A DNA stretch of 64,000 nucleotides from Eucalyptus grandis (GCF_016545825.1 NC_052616.1:61091278-61155277); one strand, 5' to 3'; shown: positions 45,202 to 57,254, numbered from the stretch's first letter. Notes: generated by a model from the sequence alone, not told the origin. Made by a program: numbers and translations.

Positions 45202-46480
45202 ATGCGGGTCTCAGTCAAGAAACGAGTAAAGTGGTATCTTGACGGCGGATGCTCAAGACACATGACGGGAGACTCAAATTGCTTTATAAAGATTGCTCAA
45301 GTAAATGGTGGAAAAGTTTCATTTGGAGGAAACAGCAAAGGAAGTATTGTGGGATTTGGAACCGTGAAAATTGGAACTCTCACAATAAGTAATGTTTCCT
45401 TAGTGGAAGGACTCAATTACAATCTTCTCAGCATTAGTCAATTGTGTGATCTTGGTTTCAAGATCTTCTTTCAGAAGGAACATGTTACGGAATCAATAAA
45501 GACTCTACTCGAGTCTTTCATGGGTCGAAGACATGGAAATATCTATCTTACGGATGTGAAACCAAATGAATCGCAAAGCCTTATCTCAATTCAAGACGAA
45601 GCAAGCTTATGGCACAAAAAGCTTGGTCATGTCAACATGAAGCAATTAGCCAAAATTTCTTCAAAACAGCTTGTTCGAGGACTACCCAGATTGCCATACC
45701 AAAAGATTGATTCATGCACTCCATGTATTCTGGGAAAGCAGGTAAGAAATTCTTTTAAGCCAATTAATTATGTCTCTACTAATCATGTACTACGGTTGCT
45801 GCATATGGATCTCTTCGGACCACCAGAACTCAAAGTATTGGGGGTAAGAAGTATTGCCTAGTAATTGTTGATGATTACTCCGTTTTACTTGGGTATATTT
45901 CCTTGCAAGTAAGTTCGAAACCTTTTCGTATTTTGAAAAATTTGCTAAATTGGTTCAAAATGAAAAAGGATGTGTTATCTCTAGTATAAGAACAGATCAT
46001 GGAGGTGAATTTGAAAATCAAGATTTTACAAAATTCTGTGATGAATCGGCTGTAAGCATGTGTTTTCCTCTCCATATACTCCTAAGCAAAATGGAGTTGT
46101 GGAAAGAAAGAACAGATCTCTTCAAGAAATGGCTAGAACTCTTTTAATTGAAAGTAAAATTTCTTCTCGATTTTGGGCTGAAATTTGTTTCAACAGCTTG
46201 CTATATCATCAATAGAGTCTTCTTAAGATCTATTCTTGAGGAAAACCCTTATGAGTTATTCAAAGAAAAGAAGCCTATTGTTTCATACTTTAATGTATTT
46301 GGTTGCAAATGTTTTATATTGAAAAATGCAAAAGATCGAGTTGGTAAGTTTGAAGAAAGATCGGATGAAGGTATCTTCCTTGGATATTCTACTTCAAGCA
46401 AAGCTTACGGAGTCTATAACAAGAAGAGTCGATGTAGAGGAGTCAATGAATGTCAAATTTCAAGACTCAACGCAAGATGA
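45202..46480 (+). pseudogene. Sirevirus protease and integrase
   Basis: Frame 45202-45861 carries WYLDGGCSRHMTGD, the copia protease region. The catalytic D-[ST]-G reads D-G-G, so the active-site Ser/Thr is replaced by Gly. It also has an integrase zinc-binding part (LWHKKLGHVNMKQL and CTPCILGKQ). The integrase core continues in broken frames: LHMDLFGP near 45805, RTDHGGEFEN near 45975, and NGVVERKN near 46095, so the acidic triad positions are visible. The C-terminal IN domain is open from 46148 to 46480. Confidence 0.8.
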
Positions 46481-46659
46481 ATCAAATCGAGACTCATCAA
46501 GAAGAGTACGGAACTGCTCCCGAACCCTCAAAGTCTACAACTCAAGAAGCATCTCGAGACTACGGAAAACCAGCATCGGGTTGTTAGTGAAGATCCAAAT
46601 AAAGAAAGAGATCATCAACCGAGACAAATCAACAAGTAGCTGGAAGCATAAGTCCGGTC

Positions 46660-47800
46660 ATCCCAAAGATCTTATAATTGGCGAAATTTATGAAGGAATT
46701 CGCACCAGATCAAAAGGCGAGAAGAGTCTAGTCTTTGTGGCACTCGTTTCTGAAATTGAACCAAAGAGCATAGAAGAAGCTTTGTCGATGAAAGCTGGAT
46801 TGAAGCTATGCAAGAAGAGCTCGAGCAGTTCAGCATTAATGATGTCTGGGAATTGACATCCAAACCAAAAGGTAAAATTGTTATTGGAGCTCAATGGGTG
46901 TTCAGAAACAAGATGAATGAGAAAGGAAAAGTAGTACGAAATAAAGCAAGACTCGTGGCCAAGGGATATACGCAAGAAGAAGGAATAGACTATGATGAGA
47001 CTTACGCACCAGTAGCAAGGTTAGAAGCTATTCGACTATTACTTGCTTTTGCTTGTTATAAGAATTTCAGGTTATTCCAAATGGACGTCAAAAGCGCCTT
47101 CCTAAATGGATTTATCCATGAGGAAGTTTATGTGGAACAACCACCGGGGTTTGAAGACCCAAAGAAGCCGGACTCGGTCTTGGATTGAAAAAGGCTTTGT
47201 ATGGTTTAAAGCAAGCACCTCGGGCTTGGTACGACGAGTTAAGTAAGTTCCTAATACAAAATGGTTTTGTCAAAGGTAAAGTAGATACGACTTTATTTAT
47301 CAAGAAGGAAAACAAAAAGTTTCTTACTTGTTCAAATATATGTGGATGATATTATTTTTGGATCCTCTAATGAAAGTACGTGCAAGAAATTTTCAAAGTC
47401 TATGCGGGATGAGTTTGAAATGAGTATGATGGGAGAGTTAACATTCTTTCTTGGTCTTCAAGTAAAACAATTGAAGGAAGGAACTTTTATTTATCAAGAA
47501 AAATATGTTAATGATCTTGTCAAAAGGTTTGGACAGGAAAAGTGCAAAAAGACCGACATACCAATGTCAAGTTCTTTAAAGATAGACAAAGATGAAGAAG
47601 GGAAGAAAGTTGATCAAAAGCTGTACATGAGCATTATTGGATCACTTCTTTATCTAGCGCCTCTAGACCACGATATTTTGTTGAGTGTTTGCATCGTGCT
47701 AGGTTTCAATCGGATCCTAGAGAATCTCATCTCGGTCTTTGCGAAACGCATCATTAAATACATCGCTTCATCATCAAGCATCGAGTCTTTGGTATCCTAA
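46660..47800 (+). pseudogene. Sirevirus reverse transcriptase
   Basis: RVT_2 pieces: [20 protein letters not shown] and [20 protein letters not shown] (46808-47188), including [20 protein letters not shown]. After a shift comes [13 protein letters not shown], and a further frame (47342-47800) is preceded by the YVDD box (YVDDIIFG near 47338). SIIGSLLYL is present. At least two frameshifts disrupt the domain. Confidence 0.82.
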
Positions 47801-48280
47801 GAAGGAGACTTTAAACTTAAGGATATTTAGAGACGAGATCTGGCGGTTGCGAGTTGATAGAAAGAGCACTTCGGGGAACTTGCCGGTTGCTTGGAAGTAG
47901 GACGGTGTCTTGGTTTTCAAGGAAACAAAGCCTTTGTGTCTCTTTCAACAACGAAGCGAGTATGTAGCTCTTGGAAGGCTGCTGTTCGCAAATTCTATGG
48001 ATAAAACAACAGCTAAGAGATTTTGAAATTGAAGACTCATGCACGGAGATTAATTGCGACAACACCAGCGCTATCAACTTCACCAAAAATCCAATTCTTC
48101 ACTCAAGAGCAAAGCATATAGAGATTCGACATCACTTTATTAGAGATCATGTTCAAAATGGAGATGTTTCAATTCAATTTGTTGACTCAAAGAATCAAGC
48201 TGGCTGATATACTCACAAAGCCTTTGGAGAAAAATCAATTTGAGTCTATACGGTCCAGACTCAACATTTTGAGGTATGAG
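47800..48280 (+). pseudogene. Sirevirus RNase H
   Basis: The middle is degraded. The last part, 47971-48207, reads IKQQLRDFEIED, then CDNTSAINFTKNPILHSRAK and IEIRHHFIRDHV, a typical copia RNase H end. Then [18 protein letters not shown] text follows in another frame. Confidence 0.75.
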
Positions 48281-48730
48281 GATATCAAAGTCTAAAGACT
48301 TTCGGACTCGGGCTTACAAGACTTTATCTGATCTTGGCTCGACCTTCAATTTGTAAGTCTTTCTCTCTCAATCTTATCTTGAAAAGGTACGATCATCGAG
48401 ACTTGTTTAAATTGTTGCTATATTTAATTAATGTAAATATTGCATCGATTCATTTTCAAAAGGAAGTTATTTTTGAAATAACTACTTTTGCGGATAAAAC
48501 GATTATTTTGAAAAGGCATATTTTTATTTCCTTTGTGACGGTTCGTTTACTCTTCTTTTTAACCGATTGTGCACTTTGTCAATTTCTCTTCACTTTTCTA
48601 TTCACTTTTCTCTCAAAAACCCTAGAAAGCATCGATCCTCAATTCCCGTTTGTCTTCTTCGCTCAATCTTCAAAAAGTTGTCATCTTTTCTGGAAAAGTC
48701 AAGCAAGGAATCTTCCAAACACTAAGAAAG

Positions 48731-50800
48731 ATGTCATCTTCACGAAAGTCCTCAAGAATCGCAAGCGGGGACCACGAGAGAATGAGTGAGGGCCTACGCA
48801 CTTCGATCTTGCGAAGATGAAGTTACTCCGGATCGGCAACCGAGCCCACAACATTCTCAGCAGCGTCATTCTCCACCATCTAGTCCTCAAGGCGTTGTTA
48901 ATCAGCATCAAGAAGAAATCATCGAGGATGTAGACCCCGTAAGAGTTCAAAAGCCCGCTTTTATTTACAAGCTATATCGTGCCTTAAAAGGAATTCGTAC
49001 TCTTTTGAACTATGTTGATGAGTTTCTTAGAGACAAAGGATATAGGAACGAATATATCTTTTGCGAAAAATGGAAAGTTTGGGAATCGCTCGTAAATGGG
49101 TGGGAGGAAACCCTTGCGAATATCCCAAGTGATCCTCGTATTTGGGGACCGAATCTGTAGATGGGAATGACGATGACAATCTGTTCGGTCTATTTCAACC
49201 GAAAATGGGTATTGCGGCTGAAATTCAAGGAAAAAGGGGAGATTTGTTCGAGATCAAAGGAACAAAAGGATCTGTACTCGAAATTCTGAAGCGTGGGGTA
49301 ATAAACCTAGGAGTGTGGACTTTGATTTTACGGGAGTTTGTGAAAGTGAACTTGAGGGGAAAAGTTCGGTTATCTTCAACTTGAAAAGTTTTGCTCGACT
49401 CAACTAAGGCTTATGCTGAATTATTTGCATATTTCTATTAAAATCTTAGCTTTTTGGATGCGAATAGATTCTCCTTCAGCGTTAAAGAACAAGACTATGT
49501 TGTGGATATGAATATCTTTGGCGGATGTGTTAGAAGTTGAGAGGCGGATATCAACCAATCAAAGTTTCCATTCTTTGGGGCCACACTTGGGCGGTGAAGG
49601 ACGGGAGAACAGATGAGAAGATTACCTACTCACGGATGAATGCATTCAACATCTTGCTTCACAAGATTGTGATCAATTGCCTTCGGCCGAAATCAACTTC
49701 CAAAGCGATGTTTCAAGCTACGAGGCAAAGTTGATGTATGCCATCCTCTGTGGTAAGAAGTTCTCTCTCCCTCATCTTGTTATGTTTCACATGTATAGAG
49801 CGGTGATGAAGGACGAGGTCAACTCCCTTACCCAAGCCTTGTTACGAAGTTATTCGGACATCGAATATTCAGCCTCCGCAAATCTTTTGTGTTCGATCAT
49901 GCGATCATATGGTGGTAGGACTGAAAATGGTGACCAAAATGCGTCAGAAGGAAGCGAGCAAGGAATTGGAGAAATTCAAGGAGAAGACTCCTACCAAATC
50001 TCATCAACTCTCTTCTGTTTGCTAAGAGAAAAGGGAAGGAGCCCATGGCTGCTTCATCAAAGAAGAAGAAGAGCTCTCCTCGTTGAGGATGAAGATGATG
50101 ATGAAGACATCACCATCTCTGCAATGGCTTTGAAGAATTTAGGTCGTCTGTTCCACGAAAGAATCGGAACAAAAGACGAAAGAAGCGAGAGGAGAAGGAA
50201 GAAGAAGAAAGAGAAGCGAGCAAGAAGCGAGAGAGAAAGAAAGACCTGAAGAAGAAAGAAGAGAAGAAGGAGAACGAGGAAATCTCTTCTCCACGTAGGC
50301 ATGGAAACGGGGAGATCGGGAGAAAGGAGTGACGTCTTCATATCGATGCAAGTGAAGGAGTCGGTCGCTCGCTGCGGACCCGAAGATGTTTATGCATCTC
50401 GGTTTCCGAGAGGAAGGTCATGAAGCTTCATCGCCAAACTGCAAGATTATGCTGATCCACCATCGTCCTTTTACTCCATCGAGATCGAGCCGAAGCAAGT
50501 ACTCGGGCCCGATAATGGAGCAGATTTTGCGAGAATCATGGATATTCTCTTGGAGATGAAAGGTCAGATTTATGCCTTGGGATGTGAAGTTCAAAGTTTG
50601 AAGAATGAAAGTCAAACTTCTTCTGTTCATTGAATGATAAGATGCAAGCCCTCTCTATTGAGAATCGAGGCAAATGCCAAGAGTGAGGAGGTTGTACAGC
50701 TGAAGGAAGACTTTAAAAGGCTGGAAGGCATCGTTCAGTCTATGGAAGATATCCAGCTTGTCCGCGTTCCCAAGCAATCTTAACTTCATCTCATCCTTTT
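48731..50800 (+). pseudogene. Sirevirus env-like/extra ORF region
   Basis: After RNase H, a Ser-Arg-rich start (ATG at 48731) leads into a broken reading region. Segments are EDVDPVRVQKPAFIYKLYRA (about 48922), a WKVWESLVNGWEETLANIP segment, and a later piece (49677-50249) with QSDVSSYEAKLMYAILCGKK and SLPHLVMFHMYRA. These resemble the third ORF of SIRE-type elements by position and general layout (central conserved domain, then acidic and Lys/Glu/Arg-rich low-complexity tail at 50085-50240). A coiled-coil-like end follows near 50560-50750. There are several frameshifts. I did not see a convincing signal peptide or fusion peptide; env-like is a positional label. Confidence 0.6.
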
Positions 50801-50805
50801 TAATG

Positions 50806-50823
50806 ATGACAAAAAGGGGGAGA
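50806..50823 (+). other. Extra upstream polypurine tract of the Sirevirus
   Basis: ATGACAAAAAGGGGGAGA, about 360 bp before the 3' LTR. The 3'-LTR-adjacent tract is ATCAAAAGGGGAGAT (51166-51180). Multiple such tracts in this region are characteristic of Sireviruses. Confidence 0.7.
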
Positions 50824-51180
50824 GATGCAAGTGATTCGCAAGATTTGATTCAAAATCTTTTCATTAAACTTTTTGTTGGATTGTTTTGAGGTTTATGGTT
50901 TGAACTGTTTGAACTGTTTGACTTTGTTTTGTTTGTTTTGTGTCGGATAAGAACTGCCTAGACTTGGACTTGACTTGGTTTGCTTCTATTAATCAATATT
51001 GATATCTTATGAATGGCTTAATCATATCTTGGACTAACCTATTTTCGTAGTTTGCAGATTATAGTGTTATTCTATTAGCCATTTATTTCTATAAGATATG
51101 CATATGTGTTTGAGAAATGTTTTGCGGGTCAAAGTTATCCAAATCTGCGGGAAGGTTTTGTCACCATCAAAAGGGGAGAT

Positions 51181-52078
51181 TGTTGGAGAAATCTCGGTGA
51201 AAGTGTTTTGAAGTTGACAAAACGTTTCCATCGATCTAGTATGAAGGTGCGACTACGCTAGTTAAAGTACGAAGACTTCAGGACAGCCAGACTCAAGACT
51301 CAAAGTCTATCCTCATTGACAGTCTCTAATCCGTTGAAGAAAGGTTATCCAGAACTGGATGTTTTGTTCAGGATTTAACCTTATCTTCTGGAGAAGATCT
51401 CGTGGCTGGAGAAGACATATCAGAATCCTTTGATTGATCAAGTTTGATTCAATGACTGAAGATTCGATGATTGTCTAAATATTATTGGAAGGTTCTACTT
51501 ATGGAAACCGAGATCACGATTGTATGGGCGAACGGGATTGATGGGCTATCAACACGTTCCTTTAATAGCTCGAACAATCTTCCTAATTGATTCCGTCCAA
51601 CGGGTAGATTGGAGGAATTCCTTTGGTAAGTGCCAACGGGTATGATGGCATAAAGGAGTATATAAGGAAGATGTTCTTAGTTGTTCAAGAAGTGCGCGAT
51701 AGAAGAATTCCAAAGTACGAAGCTCCTATTTGTTTAGATAAATCCTTTGAGCGAATACTTGTATACAAAGAGAGTCTATATTTGTGAGAGACCTTGAGGA
51801 GGTGTGGTAGAACATCTACACTTTGTGGAAACAAGGCAAAGCTGTGCTGTAACTTCTCTTTTGATCATAGTAAAATCCAGCCAGTGGGCTGTCAGTGCGG
51901 AAGAGTGGACGTAGGCTTGGAATAAGCCGAACCACTATAAATCCTGTGTTCAATTTTCTCTTCCTTACTCTCTATACCTCGATCGTATTTCAATTTGTTA
52001 AGAATTGCTTCTGTATTTGAGACAAATTGTTTGTGCGCCTATTCACCCCCCCTCTAGGTGTTTATACTAGCAATATCA
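51181..52078 (+). repeat. 3' LTR of the Sirevirus
   Basis: 898 bp, starting TGTTGGAG directly after the polypurine tract and ending ATATCA. Confidence 0.93.
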
Positions 52079-53618
52079 AATTTCACTCCTCAAAATGGTT
52101 TGTAGACAATTCCACGAAGCTGAAATGAGCTTTCAAAAATAAGTTCTTTTTATTCCAACATTCATCGCAAATTCTAATCTCAAAGCCATAATATGAATGT
52201 GCTTTTGCTAAGACTCAACTTCTTGTCCAACTCCCAAGTTACGCAACTAATCCCTTTGGTGACGTATTTCTCTCACCTTGAGAGTGCATCAAACTCCACT
52301 TATTTCGGGCCTTCCGCTAACCCAGCAACTGCAATTTTTTGTGTTGTTTTCGATCCTGCTTGCCAATAACAGAGTAGCAATATCCAAGCATCGCCAGATC
52401 GTCTTGTTTGACTAACTTATGCCTCTATTCAATTAACACTTGGTGATCAACAATTTCACGCCAAAGAACAATTTTTGTTGCAGCTGGCAACTATTTCAAC
52501 CTTGGCAAGAGTTTGCCTCATCAATTTCAAATTTAGGTTTGCCTCTCTTGCGTAAATTCAATTTTTCAAAGATCCCCCTTCCCCTTTGCAATGTCAATGG
52601 CTCCTTTCAATAATCCCTAGTCTAGAGACACCCACTCACACTCTTGCCATTCTCATTGACATAGCTCTTCTCCTCAATCGATACCCCCATCTTGAGATTG
52701 ATCAGTAATCGTATCTGACATCATTAACTATAGAAATTGTTGTACTTCATTGCTCCATTGCCGCCATTGACAGGTTCTATTCGAGCTCTCAACCTCATTG
52801 ACCGCTGCCCCTAATAGAAAATCCAACATCGTCATTGTCAAATGGAGGTCAATCCAAGCTTTAGGCTGAGCACAAGCGAGCCGAGATTTGATGCATCTTG
52901 AGGGCGAGGATTTTAGCATCTGAGAAGGTGGCCAGTAGCAAATAACTCCAATCCGAATTCTTGTCACTAGGACCAATTGCGTGATGACATGAAGCTCACG
53001 AGGTTGCTGGTAGGGGCCCTGATTATGGTGTTGAAGAAGGAGGCAATGTAGAGCGAAGGAGGAGGTGTGAGGAAGATGAAGAAAGAAAAAAAATTAAAGA
53101 AAAAGTGTTCTTGGACAAAACTACCCCAAGCTATAAATAAGATTAAAAGTTTGGGTCCTTATTTGAGACAAAATTAGCCACTTTGGGTCCTTATTTGATA
53201 CAGTGTCCACCGAATCCTTTTTTGAGAAAATAAACCCATTTCAGGCCCTTATTTGAGATTTTCCCTTTAAATTATTTGTTGTACACATAGACATATAATG
53301 GGATGATCGATGAAATAAATAAATAAATAAAGAATTTCTAAAATAAAATCATATTTATATTCTTCAATGTGAAATTTTAAAAGATTAAACGTAATTAAAT
53401 CACAACATTTATTAAATAACAAATGTTTTCTTTAAATGCCAATGAAATCTCATCGATTTGAATTGACAAAAAATTATTATCATTCATGAAGTGTTTTCAA
53501 AAAATATCAAGAAAAGGAAGAATTTGATGGTGATATGCACAACAGAAGTAAAAGGTTATGAAGATAAGTTTTTTTTTTTTATAACAAAATTGTCAATGTT
53601 AATTTCTAGATTCTACTT

Positions 53619-54290
53619 GACAATTAACTCATTAATTTGCTCAACAATGTAAAAAGAATTAGATTTCTGAGAAATTGTTTTTGTGGTAAAATTATATATA
53701 AAAAAGTTGGTAAAAGATTTCTGAGAAATTGTTCTTCTCAATAGAACTTTCTTTTTGGAAGTAAAATCTAAAAAGAAGAAAGAAAAAAAGAAAGAAAGCA
53801 TAATACCTTTAATATGCACGAGATAGCCACATTAAACAAATACAAAACATATGAAATGTTTAATTATGACAACTAGATTCTAAATAAAAATAGAAAAAGA
53901 ACAAAAAAGAAGGAAAGTAAATTTGGGTCTATCACTTTAAAATGCAATTGCATACGTTAAGGCAATTTTGCCTTTTTAGTGAAAAAAAGGGGTAAATTTA
54001 ATTGTACAAGGGATTGAACTATGAAGCAAATGTACAAAAAGAAACAACACGACCGTTTGAGTAAAGTTAAGCCAAGACCTCGTATAAAAGGAAACAACCT
54101 AGTACATTTTTCTCTCTCGAATTACTTTCTCAATCTTGCAAGGTGGTCAACTTTTCATTTCAATTTTCCAAAAAATTTACGAAATCCATCATTTCCGCGC
54201 CCTTAAACAATAAAAAAGAAGCCACCACCACTCTTACTCGCCCCCACCCAACTCTCTCTCTCTCTCTCTCCCCCTCATTCTCTCTCTACA
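53619..54290 (+). repeat. Duplicated 5' flank of the GCP3 fragment (block Y copy)
   Basis: Collinear with 21775-22390. It ends in a (CT)n run just before the ATG at 54291. Confidence 0.8.
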
Positions 54291-54383
54291 ATGGAAGAAG
54301 AAGACCAGTACAAGGTTGCAGATCTAGTCAAAGAGCTCGTCCTCCGACCCGGTCCGACGCTTCCGACTCACTCCGTTTCCAGA
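54291..54383 (+). pseudogene. GCP3 N-terminal fragment, second and shorter copy
   Basis: Starts with the same methionine as 22391 (acidic EEEDQYKVADLVKELVLR) and continues for about 35 codons with deletions relative to the block X copy. It then stops abruptly at an ATTCC shared with HMA C-type flank sequence, where the text switches to GAAATATATAAAATCC, the homologue of 27215-27235. It is a microhomology-type junction and the fragment cannot encode GCP3. Confidence 0.8.
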
Positions 54384-54455
54384 GCATTCCGAAATATATA
54401 AAATCCAAAAAGACATGGAATGCGAGGTTTATGTGGTGCAGGGATAATGCATCAC

Positions 54456-54500
54456 CATGTGCTTGAGCAGCGATCTGCAATGCATTGGTCCTGCACCAGT
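54456..54500 (-). pseudogene. HMA F pseudogene (exon-2 remnant)
   Basis: Minus-strand remnant of exon 2 (TNALQIAAQAHG with the GTG donor side at 54455-54453), fused like C to AGCTCGAGCTAAG promoter-side sequence. Exon 3 is missing because the GCP3 junction replaces it. It is a duplicate of C with a further deletion. TATAAA remains at 54551-54556. Confidence 0.75.
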
Positions 54501-54559
54501 GCTTAGCTCGAGCTATTAGTGATGAAAGTGATAGCTTTCTTGGCGACTCGTTTATACGC

Positions 54560-55730
54560 CATGCAGATCACCCAAATGCTCCATTGCTTCAGGACCTCGA
54601 CGCGTTACAGATCTTCGCTTTGGCGCTATTTCCACGAATGTGATCGTCACTCTCACGCCATTGCTACGAAGCTGCGATGTGGGATGTACGCCACGTGGAG
54701 TGGACTTCAGTCTTGGTCAATGCTTGGTTTTGGGCTGAAATTTATTTAAGGTAATCCCATTATTTTAACTTGAAATGCCTCTTCTTTTGATCATTATATC
54801 TCCTCTTCGGATAACTTAGGATTGCATGCAGGTTTGCATTGATGTGTCACATTCTTTAGCTGTCATTTCCATCGCTTTGATCCAAAATTTCGGTGCGCGT
54901 CGGGAGTTTTTGCATTTTCCATTTAATTAGTATTTAATAAGAAGGACTATGACATTCCTAGAACTGTCCAATACATGCTCTAAAGTCATGGAATTAGATT
55001 TAGAGATCTCAAGCTTGACTCCAATTAAAATTGGTCAAATTGTAGTTAATATATCAGATGCAAAATGCATTCTATGAGTCTATTATCAAAGTGCACTCAA
55101 GGTCAAAGTCAGAAGCATACGTAAGAGTAATGTATACATATTTTTCATGACTCATTCGTGACGGCCGCTGTTTATGTCAGCGATTTGTGGCAAAAAATGA
55201 AGCTGTATGAACTTGGAGATATTCGTACAGCTATATAGCTGCTTCCCTAAGGCAAATTCGTGTCTATTAATGCACAAAATCATTCAATTTGACGTTCTCT
55301 ACATGATCGTCGTGTGCCCTTTTGATTTGGTCCGATTGAGAGCGTAAAGACTCGGCGAACTTCCGTTATTCGGCTGATTAATTTAAAGTTGACTTAAGAA
55401 AAAGTCTTCTTAGCGAAAGCTTCGCGTGCACCCACAAGACGCCCTTGGCAAAATGATATAGCTGGAGCATTTCATGGGGATGGGAACCTGTACTCAAATT
55501 ACGACATCGTGTTTATTAAATCCAACCAAATTCAACTAATGTGGCCGTTGGACAAGGCCAAAATATGACGTAGATGATATATCCGGATGCCTACTTTGAA
55601 CGTGGGTGAGAAAATTATTTTGTAGCTGGAAAACATTTAAATCAAAAAACTTCTTTACATCATTTGGGTTTTAAATCCTTGGTGAATGTCTAGTATATGA
55701 AGTTATTTTATGGATGATTATGTAGATCTG
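54560..55730 (-). repeat. Upstream flank of HMA F (block Y copy of 27390-28545)
   Basis: Collinear with block X, including CGACGCGTTACAG (54597-54609), the G-box-containing CCACGTGG, and TTGACTTAAG. No gene. Confidence 0.75.
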
Positions 55731-55763
55731 AAGCACTAATTAGGTTCCACACACTCGTAACAC

Positions 55764-56431
55764 TTAGAAGTGAATATGATATGGGTTATCTTATTCTAGA
55801 GTCTGGTTCAAGAAAATCTGGAACCGGACAAATTGGGAATCATCCTGCCTTATATAACTCCCTATTTAAATTAGTTTGTAATTCTCAATTTATGTTAGTA
55901 ATTAATAATTTTAAGTGCCAATCTATCTTGAGTGCGCATCCGAGACAGAAAGAGACCGTACAGAGAGAGAGAGAGAGAGAGGTGGGACAGGAGGAAGAAA
56001 AAGAAAGAGAAAGAGTGAAGTAAGAGCTAGGAGTTTGACTTTTAAATTTGTACGGTAAATTATATTTTGATTAAAAAGAGAAGGATGTGAGCTCAGGCTG
56101 TGCATGTAATCTAAATCAATTGCATATCTCTAGAGCCTCTTATGATTTTAAAGTTGTTAAACTTGTTAGAATTTTTCTCTAAGAAAAACTTGCTAATTGG
56201 TTCAAGATGAATTTTACCATGAAACCGATCTGATCAGTTCTATTCCAAGTAAAACCAATAGATTTAAGGCTCGACTCTAGAACTGAACTGAACCAAACCT
56301 GGTCAATTCCAAGGTTTTCAACTCATGAGCTTACTAGGTTGTCTAGAGAATCAGCCTTGAACCAGACTGGCCAGACAGGTTTTGACCAGTTTCCGAATTA
56401 AACAGACACATGTTACTCACCCTTATTTTCA
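55764..56431. mobile_element. Dispersed TIR-like repeat in the 3' flank of HMA G
   Basis: Copy of the repeat at 28550-29255 with a shorter internal (AG)n (55963-55980). Ends near ACTCACCCTTA. Confidence 0.35.
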
Positions 56432-56781
56432 CTTTATAATTTTTGTGAGTTACTCTATGCCCGATAACAAGTAATTAATACATTTAGGACAGACAACAGG
56501 TAATCAATAATCAAACTATGTTACTCAATTATACAAAGCACGAGGGCAAACTACAAGCACATATGATTTTTAACAGCATACGTACATGAACAACAAAATA
56601 TGTAATTGACAGTCCAAGAACAGATGTATCTGACTTCACTTTTTCTGCAGGAAGAATGAGAATTTGCATGGAAAGAAGTAATCATATCTGTGTGAACATC
56701 AAGGGCGATATGTGCGTAATAGAAAATCCTGAAATCTTCTGAACTCTATATGTCCTCGTTCTAAGCTTTAGGCTCCATCAA

Positions 56782-57254
56782 TTAATTCTCAACGCTTATC
56801 AGCCTCGTCTTCCCAACCTTCTTCCTCAATGCTCCCACAATCTTCACAGCATCAACTCCTCTCCCTATCACGACCACTTCGTCCTGACGCTCCTCGTCGA
56901 ACCCCACGAATTCCGCACCTACGAGCACAACGAGGAAAGGTCAGATCAATCCCAGTTCTTTTCATCAGGCACCACAAAATGCACCGAAAGACGGCTGATT
57001 CAGTTCGGTTTGTTTCCGTATTTTGGCAGTACTGAAAAGAGAAATTTTAGAAACTCGGACTAATTCACAAAACAACTGGCCGAAGGGCGAATGAGAATTG
57101 CGAAGTATATCAACATGCATCGTGTCTATCTACAAATAGAAACAAAGAGAAAGAGGTGTAGGGATAAGTAATCACCATCTACTTGAGTAGCGATCTGCAA
57201 TGCTTTGGTCCTGCACTTCCAGCAATTCACCTCTACCTTCATCACGATCTTCAT
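56782..57254 (-). CDS. HMA-domain protein G, start in old exon 2
   Basis: Predicted coding exons on the minus strand: 57254-57176 and 56918-56782 (TAA); 216 nt, 71 aa; GT..AG intron. Starts MKIVMKVEVNCWKC: the canonical Met of MxCxxC is Val, but both cysteines remain, so metal binding is still plausible. The second half (EFVGFDEERQDEVVVIGRGV, RKKVGKTRLISVEN) is intact. It ends at SVEN where D continues for a further seven codons, because GAGGATGATGTG became GAGAATTAA. The old exon 1 position reads AGCGCGAAG, so as in D the start codon there is lost. Duplicate of D within block Y. Confidence 0.8.

Larger units (their letters stand above)
42533..52078 (+). mobile_element. Sirevirus-type Ty1/copia retrotransposon, nested in MULE C
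   Basis: LTRs of 893 and 898 bp (42533-43425, 51181-52078) start TGTTGGAG and end ATATCA, with a perfect AATTT target duplication (42528-42532, 52079-52083). Order is PBS, gag, protease, integrase, RT, RNase H, then about 2.9 kb of extra sequence with an env-like ORF region and an upstream extra polypurine tract. That extra region and the GCSRHMTGD-type protease are hallmarks of Sireviruses (SIRE/Maximus lineage). All genes carry frameshifts, so the copy is defective. Confidence 0.92.
42172..53265. mobile_element. MULE C: Mutator-like element split by the Sirevirus
   Basis: The left terminus GGAAAAATATCAAATAAGGA and the reverse complement of the right terminus (GGGAAAATCTCAAATAAGGG) begin inverted arms of roughly 140-160 bp containing tandem TCAAATAAGGACC-like repeats. 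A perfect 9-bp target duplication TTTAAATTA flanks it (42163-42171, 53266-53274). Subtracting the nested retrotransposon leaves about 1.5 kb. The left arm ends in a pyrimidine tract (42350-42410) and the right core ends in a purine tract (53040-53100), the same arrangement as in MULE A and B. No transposase. Confidence 0.85.

Noticed and set aside
48334..48789. ORF of 151 codons after the Sirevirus RNase H
   Set aside because: Phe/Leu-rich with no match to the expected third ORF. The Ser-Arg-rich start at 48731 in another frame fits the Sirevirus layout better.
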